Shown in pieces: positions 12,428-24,400 of a stretch of DNA of 64,000 nucleotides (its first letter is position 1; every line of letters starts with the position of its first letter). Location of the stretch: assembly GCA_943737045.1 (NCBI GenBank), contig CALSFV010000124.1, forward strand, positions 1 through 64,000, read 5' to 3'. Source of the DNA: Parapristionchus giblindavisi (taxonomy: Eukaryota; Nematoda; Chromadorea; Rhabditida; Diplogasteridae). The position numbers were made by a program, and so were the translations under genes. The notes below the pieces were generated by a model. It saw nothing but the letters and a program-made list of their open reading frames with translations, was not told the origin of the DNA and searched no databases.

Positions 12428-15400
12428 ATGATCGTGCTGGATAGACTCTCACTAAGTGGTTCACTCCACGGTTACGAAGAGAACGAAGACGGTTTCATTG
12501 ACGTACCCAAGGAAGAGTATTGTTATCTAGTAAGTTATCATGACCTCATTCTTCAAATTCTTCTCAACTCCGGTTCTTTCTCGTTTCCTTATGGAAAGAC
12601 ATGTAATTAAGCAGCAGTAATGCTGGCCCATCCTTCATCAGCCATCACTTCTCTCATCTCTCCCTTCTTCCACAACGTTTTGGTTGGTATATACTCGAAG
12701 TCGTACTCTTTTGTCATGTGCAGTGTGTTTCTCGCCCGTATATGCATAATCTATCGCAATCTAACGCTGCCATATCCATCCTTATCCACCTTGGCTTCCA
12801 TCTTCCCTTCTCCTTGAATAGTTTAGTTCGATCACATGTGGGAATGCTTATCGTTTTTGTGTTGTGGCCGATAGAGTCAATCAATACGTTAATGTTGTTG
12901 TTGTCCTATGTGTGCGATAGAGTGAACAAAGGAAGAGATACTGGTCTCTCTGTCTATCTATTCCAACAACCAATCCATTCCATTCCTTCCTCAGTTTCGC
13001 AATTCTCAAGTATCTCTAGCATGTGTTTGGTGTTGTGAGTAGATGTCTTTAACTACTTATAGATAGATAAGATGATTATCGATTGATTTAGACTGATCTT
13101 GTCTCGGCTATTCTTATTGGTGATGATGGATTATTCGAAACTGAACTAGCTGCTACTCACGATGTCAATAAGGTAATACTTTCGTAATCGATTAAATCAT
13201 GTGTGTAATTTGGCTAGGTAACATGTTCGCCTCATTAAAGGTACTGTGAATACTTCCTCATTGAGTTATTTGATTGAAAATGATGAATGAAAAAGCATTC
13301 TTCGATCTGTTAGGCATTCTGCAGATTGCCTCGACCATGCTTGCCAACGTATAGATTACATCGTTTCGAAATTTGAGAATGTGAAAGAGTATTTGCTCTA
13401 GTATTCGTCAATAAATCAATAAATAAATATACAGGTTGATGCAACTGGCTGTACTCCTCTTCATTATGCTTCATACATTGGAAACACTCAATATATTGAG
13501 CAATTACTAGGTATAGTCTTATTCAAATCCTATCTCTTTATCTCAATACTATTCTCTTCTTCCCGTTTTTTTTAGTTTTTTTTTTAAAAGCTATCTTATC
13601 TTGGTTTTTTTAAAACTATTTACTCTGTTCTTCACTGGAATAATTTGGGGGATAGATATAACGATATGGATATATAAATCCTTTGAGAACACGGAGCACT
13701 TCCTGATGTGAAAGATGCCAATCGTATCTCTCCTCTTCATAGAGCAGTTGAGAAGGATAACTATGAAGCTGTCGATAGACTTTTGTCATCAGGTATACCA
13801 TATGTTCCTTTATTATTTAGTTGTACGTCTGCTAAATTAGTAGATCCTTAATTTATTCGGCCTTTGGTGATGGACCATTGAAGTATTGCTATATCTAGAG
13901 AGAATGAATAGATTTAGATGAATTACTTTGATACTATGTAGTCAATGCTGAGACATTCTATAGTATTTTTCCTATTTGAATAACTAATTCCCATGAGAAA
14001 GAGTATGAATATATCTAATTCGATTCCTCTTTCCTCTTCTTCTTCATGTCTTTAACACTCTTTACATTCATCTCCATATCTTCATCTATCCCTCTATTCC
14101 TTTCTCTTCCTTCATTATATCAAGTGGGGGTGGGATATCTATCTATCAATTCCTCTTATTTCCTCATCTTATTATCTTCATCCCTTCATTCTTATCTCTT
14201 CTTCTACTTCTTTATCACTAAATGCAATACAAAGGTATGGCTTCAATCCCTAATCCCACCTTCTTCAATAACTTTCTTTATTTCTTATCCTAGTCCTCTT
14301 CTAGTCTCATCCTAGTCACTCCTCAAAATGGATCAATATCGTGTACTCTCCTGGGTATACGGTAATGATATCTTCGCTTCAGGAGCCAATCAATGGTCAA
14401 CATGCAAACTACAACAGACTCCATTACATGTAGCTGCTTCACACAATGCCATTGCATCAGCTAGATTGTTACTTCAACTTAGTCCTGAACATATCAGTCA
14501 GTCTTTTTCATCTTTTCATCTCGATATATTTATTGATTAGATTGATTATTGATTATTTTCAGATAAGACAGATAAACAAGGAAGTCCTGCTCTTCATCAT
14601 GCATCTTACTATAACAATGAAGACTTTGTACAATTACTTCTTGATTTCAAAGCTGATGTAGCAGTCAAGTTTGTGTTTCACTCGGTTCTTATTAAGGAAA
14701 GCATTATATTCTCACTCGATTGATGCTCATGTGTTTGTATAATTACATATTATATTCAGAGACAAAGAAGGTCGTACAGCTGCACATTGGGCTGCCATTG
14801 GAGGACATGAACAGGTTTAGATTTTAGTATTTATTATGATTATTGATCTTTGATCTTTGATCTTTTGAGGTATTATCATTGTTGAATGAAAGTGGAGCAG
14901 ATTTGTCAGCAAGAGATAAACGAGGTCGAACACCTCTCCATTATTCTGCCTTTACTGGAAAGACTGCTGCTATTGGTATGGTTATTCTCAATTGTTTGGG
15001 TTACTGTAGCTGTTGTAGACGATGTTCTGTCTAAGGTGATTACTGTAGAGTGTGATATCTAATCGATATGTTGTGTAGATTGTCTACTTCGTCGTACAAA
15101 TCAACCAATCGATGCTCGTGACAATGATGGATTCACTCCACTTCATTATGCTACTCATACTGGAAATATTAGAGCTATTAAGATGTACGTTTTCTAATCA
15201 TGGCATACCATTATCAACTGATATTTAATCATATTTGAAACATGAATATGTAAGGTCGAAGATCTCTATTATCTGTCGTTATGGGTTTTGATTTTGTTGC
15301 CTTTTGTTGTAGGTATTTTTTAACTTACTATTGAAAACATGTTCCTTCTGCTTCTTATTCAGTGGACTTTCGTTGTGATACCTCTGTCATTAATCTTCTT

Positions 15401-18400
15401 CACTTCTAGACTTCTCGAGAATGGTGGATCAATTGAATGTGAATCTGTCGATGGAATGAATATAGCTCATATTGCATCTGCTCATACTGAGAGTAGTCAT
15501 GCACTTGATTTCTTCCTTACTGTATGCTATTTACTATTATTATTATACACAGATTAATACTTTTCTACAAATATTTTCTTGTTTATAACTTAGATGTACT
15601 GTAGATCACTTTATTCATATGATCTGTTCATTCATTTCATGAATATAAGTTAGTTAGAGTGAATTTATGATTGAATTAGATGTTATAGTTGTTATATTCT
15701 CTGAATTATTGATTATTTCGTTTCATTTTCAGTTGATAACAAATCCGAAGTATAGTGAATCGATGAAGATAGTATTAGAAGGAAAGAGAAGAGGAGGATT
15801 TACTCCATTACATCTTGCATGTGATCAAGGAAGAATAAGTAGAGTAGATGCATTGGTCAAAGTTGGAGTTGATCCTCATGCTAAGGTATTATATTATAGA
15901 TGTATTCATTATCATTTGAATCAAAGTAAAAGTATCGACGAACAAATTCTGTGATATTCTTTTAATGGTTCAAAAATATGGATAAAGTAAGAGTATGGTT
16001 ATAATTTGTGTGATTTGTAGGCAGAAGGAGACATAATGCCCCTTCATGTATCTGCTCGAGCTGGTCATCAATTGGTTGTTAAACATTTACTCAAACATCA
16101 TAATGTTGATGCTAATGTGTATGTATTTTTGTTATTATTCTATGAAATGGCCTCGATTGAATTTCCATTCATTTTGTTATGAATGAATCTAATCCCATAT
16201 TCCATATTCAGTCAACTTCGTGATGGTCTAACTGCTCTTCATCTCAGTGCATATCATTCATTCTTCTCATCTGTCAAGTAACAAAACCTTTCTAAACTTC
16301 TTTTTTTTGTTTTATCCTGCTTAAAAAATTGTAAATGTCCTGAAAAATCTGAAGTTATGATGTTTTGAATTTCATATGGGCAACAGTGTGTTTCAGAACA
16401 CTAATTGAACTGGGAGCGGATGTTTCTATCGTCGATGGAAAGAAACGAACTCCTCTTCATCTCGCTGCTGTATCCACTAACGAACACAAGTATGAGTATT
16501 GATTATTGATTATTCTCTATCGTACTACACTATTTATTGAAATTGAAGTGAATATTGTGTGGAAGCTCTATTGGATGGAGGGGCAGAAGTATCACCAAAG
16601 GATGTATATGGATTCACTCCATTACATTATGCTGCTGCTAAAGGAAATGCACATGTTGTCGAGAAATTATTGAGGTTAGATAAGAGTATATTTACAGTCA
16701 TTAATGTGATCATATCTTTTGCGCACGTCTGAGTGCCCTTGATGGTGTACTAACCAAATTGCCAATCTCTTCTATTCATTTCATAATCTGGTCTTCATTC
16801 AGGGCCGATGCAGATACAGAAGCAGTCGATAATCATAAGAGGACTGCGTTACACTATGCGGTGTTGAATAAACATTGCTCCAAAGTTGTACAGGTTAGAA
16901 GAGTATCTTGTTAGGAGTTTTGATCAGTTCAGTTTGAAATAATTGGAGTTTTCCTGCCATAGTTGTTGGGATATTGATTGATTTGAGGCACTTTGTCGTT
17001 CGAATGAGAGATTGATACAGAAGAAGGATGATCAAGGATTTTATCCCATTCACTATGCTGCCAGTAAAGGAAACTCCAATCTCGTACAATTTGTATGTTA
17101 CATTTGATCTTTGACCCCCCTATGTGTTGTTTGATCTTTGATCTCATTCAGTTATTCGATGGTATGGGTGGATACGAGGGTCATTCATCTGGAACTCCAT
17201 TCCATTTGACTCCATTACATGTAGCTGCTGCATATGATAGACTATCAGTAGTCAAAGTATTACTAGCTGCACAAACGGTATCTATTCATAGTTAACAGAG
17301 TTGATCTTTGATCTTTGATCTTTAGAAACAAGCAGAAGCAGTTGAACAAGGATACCGTAATCATTCATTGACTGAAAGAATAGGATTGGAAACTGATGCC
17401 AGGACGAGAATTCCATTACATCATGCAATGCAACATGGTATGTAATCATCAAATTAATTAGGTTTTTTAAATTGATTATAAGATTACACTTAATAATTGA
17501 GGATAGACGAATAATTATTGTTATTGTGCCCTCCTGGAATAAAATTAATTAAATAAAATTCTGAATAAGTTTATAATGGTAGTGTGTTCTAGGTTTCCTT
17601 GAATGTGCAAAGGCTCTTATGAAACAACGATCATCATGGAAGAAACAATTGAATTGGGAAGATAAACATGCTGTCACTCCATTCCATCTTGCTGCTGCTA
17701 ATAGGTACCGTTGATAAATGAAGTAGAAGGTGTACTGTAGATTGAGTACGATAAGCTCAGAGGATAGGGATTACTGTAGGTTGAGTACGATACATACATT
17801 ATGCTAAGACCAACAATTTTTGGCTCCGCCAACTGGTCAGATTTCACCAAAAATTTTAAAACTGGTCAGATAGCGACATTGTTGGGGTTTGAAAATGTAT
17901 GGTACGATATTCAGAGAGACTAGGGATTACTGTAACTGATATCTGATCAATCGATATTCAGACATTCTCACTGCATTCAATGGGCGATGTCAATGAATGA
18001 AGTATCATGGAATAAGACTGATCAGAAGAAGAGGTAAGTACTTGTTACTTATCTATGCTAAGTACTATTAAGTATATCTTAAGGACATGTGGAATGTTAG
18101 CCATCACATCTCGATTGGACTCAGTCTCATTGAATGCTATTCTCGATAAGACTTGTCTTACTCAGAAAGATAATGCAGGAAGAGGATATCTTCATAGGTT
18201 AGTCATGGTTGATCTCTCATGTTGATTCTATGTTTCAACCATGGTGGAATATCGGTTGTGACTTCTCTATTAGATCATCCTGTCTTGTACACATTATAAA
18301 GCCGTGCGTGTGCTGCCTATATCCCAAGATTGAATGGTTTGAAAAATACAATATTTCACTGGGTGGATATTTAGTTTATGGATCTAAAATTTTTCCATTT

Positions 18401-21400
18401 AAAAGAATTGATATTATAAATTGATCTGATCTCATAGATCATTTACAGAGCAGTCTTCGTTTCTAATCGTACACTTATGAAGAGACTTCTTACTGAATGT
18501 CATGTCAATGATTCGTATGTTATTCATTCATTCATGATCCTTTCTACAATATCTAGATAATTATTGATTGATTTGTTCAGTGATAAATTCGGTGTGACTC
18601 CACTCCATGTAGCAGCTGCTGTGGGAGATAGAGATATCGTATCTATATTGGTTAAGGTATCTATCATTGAATATATGAAAATGTACAAGTATAGAAGGAT
18701 TGCATGCACATTAAATATATATTTAAATAGACTTACTTATTCTCAATTTGAATCAATATGAGTAGTATCTTCGAGTGAATGATGAATAGTTCTTTGTTAT
18801 AGGCAGGAGCAAAGTTGACTCTCACAGATGATGAAGGAAGATTGGCTGCTGATTGGGCTGCTGCTAGTGGACAAGTTGGCTCATTATCCATCAATATCTT
18901 TGCTAATTAATCAATATATTGATTTATCGAATCGATCGATAATTGGTTTATATTTTAGTTGGAGACATTGGAAGAGTTAGCTCCATCTACATCATCTGGT
19001 ACTATTGATGAATCTTCATCTTATCTTGATGATAGTAGACAGAGTGGAGGAGATGCAGATGATAGTGAGTCTTACCACGATTTATACCGTATTCTACCCA
19101 CTTATCGATTGATTCTCTTGCTATTATTGCTACCGTACCCCCCTCTCATATTGAGCGTGTTGTAGGTACAGCAACAGCAACTTCAATAGATAGTGAAGAA
19201 GGAAAGAGAGAAGTGATTAGTTCTCCATCTCCTCCTATTATCACTCCTTCATCTATTCTTATGGCTTCTTATCGTGGTCATTTATCTTGTATTGCACATC
19301 TTCTATCGGTTAGTTATCTATTAAGAAATTACTGTAGACTAATGTTGGTTACTATAGATTGCTGTAGATTACTGTAGATTAAGGTTAAGATGGTTGTTAT
19401 TGTAGTGGTATTCATGAAATATCATTGCTTTTAACCAATAGACAAGTAAGATAATAATACCATGAATACGTCGTTAATAAGATGTGGATAAAGTAAACAA
19501 TAAATATGTGTATACATTATAGTTGTCATCATCCCTTCTTCATGTAGTTGATCATGAAGGACGAACTCCTCTTCATTTATCTTCAATGGAAGCGAGATTT
19601 GATTGTGTTGAGGTACTTATCTATCAATTGTCCATTTATTGTTTCATTTCAATACCATATATATCACACTCCGTGAATCTTGTTTCGATCTTTGGATTTA
19701 GGGTAATGAAAATAAAAAAATAATGTCGCTTTTCGTGCGGTTCCGTCTTCAGGCGCTTTCTTTCGTTCATTGATTCAATTGATTCTACGAAAGATTCATT
19801 ATTAGATCATCGGTTTTCATGTTATCATTTTGTTATTTCTGTCATTATCTTTATTCTTACTAGCCGCGCCTAACGGCGCGACTATCGGGGGGAAACCCCC
19901 CGAACCCCCCCCCCCCCCCCCATATATATATATATATATCATCGCAATTCCATTAGATAGTAAATATATAAATCATCGAACCACAAGGTTAGCCTATATC
20001 ATTAGTGAAATCAGTTTTATAGGAAAAAAATAAATGCAGAACCGTCCCATATGTATATAAGTCTATAAGCTTTTTTGAGGCAGCTCAGTGCTCAGTTCCC
20101 GCGTAAGCTAGAAATATTGCTATATAAATATATTTGGTAATGGTAATTGTTTAGCGCTAAGGAAGATGTTTAAGTAGACCAATATAGTATTACGGGAGCT
20201 AACGCTAAGACTACCTTAACTTAAGCAACATTGCTAACAAGGGAAATCAGGTTGGGCGGTCCCGGACTTCGGGATGGGATAGGTATCCAAAAAAGAAGAT
20301 TTTTCATGTTGATCATTTTGGCAGAATGCCCCTGGGCGCAGAGTTATTTGCATATTTCTCCGAATTTTCGCGCTACAATGAAACACATTTTCTGTGAGAT
20401 CGAAAGCAAGCAGTGGTGAATAAAAGTGGTAAACAACACAATCAATCTTAAAATGAATTTATTTATTTTTATTTTTTACTTAAAGAGAATGATCTATGTA
20501 TCTTTTGCTTGCAATTTCGATTCCCGCACAAGCTATCTTACAGAGAATGTGTTTCATTGTAGGGCGAAAATCCGGAGAAATATGTAAATAACTCTGCGCC
20601 CAGGGGCATTCTACCAAAATGGTCAACATGAAAAATCTTCTTTTTCGGATACCTATCGAATTCTATATGCCCCATCCCGAAGTCCGGGACCGCCCAACCG
20701 GTTAACCTGACTTCCCTTGTACGTGTGAATGGTAACTAAATCGAATCTTTACGTAGATCAATATAGATCTAACTATTGTAGCATCGACCTCTCCTCATGT
20801 ATTTAGTAATTCTGTAAAAGTTGCAATCCAGTAATTCCAACTATATCGTCGCAACTTCTTGTCATACTATGTATTTTGATTGTTCTCTTTTCTCACTTCT
20901 TTTCTCTCTTCTCCAAGATGCGATAAATACATTATTTTTATTATTATAAACTACAATATAGTATCACGGGAGCTAAGGCTAAGACTACTTTAACTTAAGG
21001 AACATTGCTAAGTGTGAATGGTAACTAAATCGATAGAATCTTTACGTAGATCAATATAGATCTAACCATCGACCTCTCCTCATGTATTTAGTAATTCTGT
21101 AAAAGTTGCAATCCAGTAATTTCAACTATATCGTCTCAACTTCTTGTCATAATATGTATTTTGATTGTTCTCTTTTCTCACTTCTCCAAGATGCGATAAA
21201 TATATTACTATTATTATAAACTACAATATAGTATCACGGGAACTAACGCTACTACCTTAACTAAAGAAACATTGCTAAGTATGAATGGTAACTCAATCAA
21301 TAGAATCGTTAAGTAGATCAATATAGCATCACAGGAACTAACCCTAACATTACCTTAAATAGGAACTTTTGCTACGTGTGAATGGTAACTGAATCGATAG

Positions 21401-24400
21401 AATGAATAAGTAAGTAGACCAATATAGTATCGCGGGTTTATATTTTCATTATTAGTAGTTTCTCCGTTCATGATTTAAGTTTCAAGTCAATTGGATCATT
21501 TTGAGCTTAAATATGAAGTATAAAGTGGATCGTTACCGTGCGAGGGCGCGGCATGAGCGTAACCTACATATCGAAAGCTGTTGACGTTCCACAACAGGTC
21601 TACCGGACGCTGGCGAGGTACAGGGAGACTGGACCGTCCCGGGAGAGGAATAAAGCCCAAGGTGGTCACGCCAAAGGTCGTCGGTGAAAAACAGCATCGG
21701 CCGAAATCCGCACCGCTCGACAAAGAAGCTGGCTCTGGATTTCAATATGGGCACCGGATCCATGGGGAAACTGGCGACGGAGAAACTGAATATGACCCCG
21801 TAACGTGTGAGAAAAGCGGCCATCCTCAGTGGGAAGAACCTCAAGAAGTGTCGCGTCGTCATCACTCGCACGCACCCCCTGGCCGCACCTCGCAAACATG
21901 TTCTCCGAAGAGAAGATGTTCACCGTGCAAGCCGAGTACAACCCGCATAGTCACCAAGTGCTTGCTGCGGACCCCAAGGTAGCTAACTGCAATGGTCAGA
22001 TTGCCCATTCCATCGTATCGTAGCACGATGGAGCACCAGTTTATATGGCAAAATTCGTCAAGGTGTGGTGAAAGGAGCAGTTTCTCGACTTCATTCGAGG
22101 AGCTTAGTGGCTCCGATCTCCGATCCCGATCTCAGTCCCCTGGTCTGCTCAGTCTGGGGCACCTTGGAGGGATGGTCCTGCGCTATTCCCCACACAAATA
22201 TGGAGTCGCTGAAGAAAGCATTGGAGAAGGAGTGGTCGAAGATGGACACCACCTATCTGCGTGTTGTGATAGGCGATGTGAACGCTAAGACTACCATAAC
22301 TAAATCAACTTTGCTACGTGTGAATGGTAACTGAATCGATAGAATATTTAAGTAGATCAATATAGTGTCACGGGAACTAACGCTAAGACTACCTTACTAT
22401 GGTGTTGAAATCCATGCATGATCACGGATAATCAATGCATGATTCGAGTATTTTCCATGCATGATCATGCCATTAATTGCACGCATTTTACTTGAATCAT
22501 GCATGGATTCAAACACCTGAGTTAACTAAAGAAACATTGCTAAGTATGAATGGTAACTGAATCGATAGAATCATTAAGTATATGTATCTATAGATCAATA
22601 TAGTATCACGGGAACTAACGCGAAGACAACCTTAACTAAAGAAACTTTGCTAAGTATGTACAGGGTGCGTGAAAATTATTTTTTTGCTTCCGACCCCCCC
22701 CCCCGGTTTTCATTTCGAGCGGCAATGCCTGCCCACGTATGTGTCCACTCACAGCTAATCGATATTTCCCAACACTGATCAATCACTGCTTCCTTTGTTG
22801 GTAAAAAGTTCTTCAACCTCGATTGTGAGATCAATTCTCTGAACAGCACAATCATCACTCACGATGACAAGGAATCCACCAAACTGGGTGGCATCACCGG
22901 TCAACCTCGCATCCAGCCTATGGGAAGGTGTTTACGGGTTTCATCTCCAATGGTCGGATACCTCTCGTCTTTGTGAGCCCAGGCGGAGGTGAACCAGAAC
23001 TACTAAATCAATTACATCCTGAAAGTCACACTCTTCCCCTGGATCAACTCTCACTTCGGTCGGAGCTTTTGGACTCAGCAGCAAGGCGGAGGAAACAGCC
23101 AAGACCAAGGGGTTTGGTGAGAACATTCCCGACAACATCACTCCGAAGGAATGACCCCATCTCACCTGACTTGAATCCCCTGAACCTCAGTGCCGGGGGT
23201 TCTGGAGAGCAAGATCTCTACTACCAAGTACTGGACTCAGGCAAGCCTGAAGTCGGCTCCCCTCCGAGCATGGAACAAACTCAACGACAACTACCTCCGT
23301 AAAACGCCTTCGAGAAGTTCCTACGGGCTTGTATTAACGCGAAAAGGGGGCATATCGAAATCCATTGACATACTTTTGTTACTAATGAATTGAATAAATA
23401 ATGGTATGAAACTGGTTGCTCAACTCGCGTTCTAAGGGGAGATACAGATAACAGTTCGAGTCCAGCACAATTCATAATTGGACGAAATTTTTAGGAAAAT
23501 ATTTCGAAAGTGAAATACGCTGACGCATACGCAACGCAGTGAGTGGTTAGTTAGGCCAAATTAATGAACTCGCTTTCGTTTTTAGCTAATTTGGAAGCCT
23601 TAACGATGTAAGCGTGGTTGGAGGTTGTTCGCATCGTGTTCTCCGTATGCCGTTTGGTAAACCTATGCAGAAAAACACAAGCATAAAGCTATAATCTCGG
23701 AAAAAAGGACATTTGAACGTTTGTAACTTCAATCGATATTTAAATGAGTTGTAGGATTTTTTTCAAAAAGTTGTCCGATAGTTTACCTAATTCGCCTATG
23801 CTGAAGCTAATGCCGAAAACCGCATGGCCTATCTTCAGTGGTAGCTGAGGACTGAGCTGCCCCAAAAAAGGCTTATGAACTTCTATATATATGGAAAGTT
23901 GCTAAGATTATGCTAAGAATACCTTAACTAAATGAATAGTAACTGTATAGATAGAATGTATAAGTAGATCAATATAGTGTCACGAGAACTAACGCTAACA
24001 CTACCTTAACTAAATGAACTTTGCTAAGTGTGAGTGGTAACTGAATCGATAGAATCTTTAAGTAGATAAATATACTCAGGTGTTTGAATCCTTGCATGAT
24101 CAAAGTAAAATTCGTGCAATTAATGGCATGATCATGCATGGAATATACTCGAATCATGCATGGATTATCCGAGATCATGCATGGATTCTGTCATTCCATG
24201 CATGATCACGGAAAATTCGTGCATGAACACGGAAGATCCATGCATGATCACGAACCACGGATATTCCATGCATGGAATGTCGAATCATGCATGATTATAC
24301 TTCTATTCGTGATCATGCAAGGATTTAAACACCAGAGTAGTATCACGTATCAATAGTAGTATCAGAGTAGTATCACGGGAACTAAAGCTAAGATTTCGAA

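Larger units (their letters stand above)
20130..24080. repeat. Dispersed ~100 bp minisatellite
   Basis: Units share AACGCTAAGACTACCTTAAC, then GCTAAGTGTGAATGGTAACT, then AGTAGATCAATATAGTATCA. Copies or part copies are visible near 20130-20236, 20720-20780, 20950-21070, 21230-21310, 21310-21440, 22280-22395, 22523-22660, 23900-24000 and 24000-24074. Several MITEs are inserted inside individual units at TA, which shows that the array is older than those insertions. Confidence 0.8.

Noticed and set aside
21533..21982. Overlapping frames of 75-133 codons on both strands
   Set aside because: Only fragments of the frame-shifted IS630-type transposase make sense; the others are shadows.
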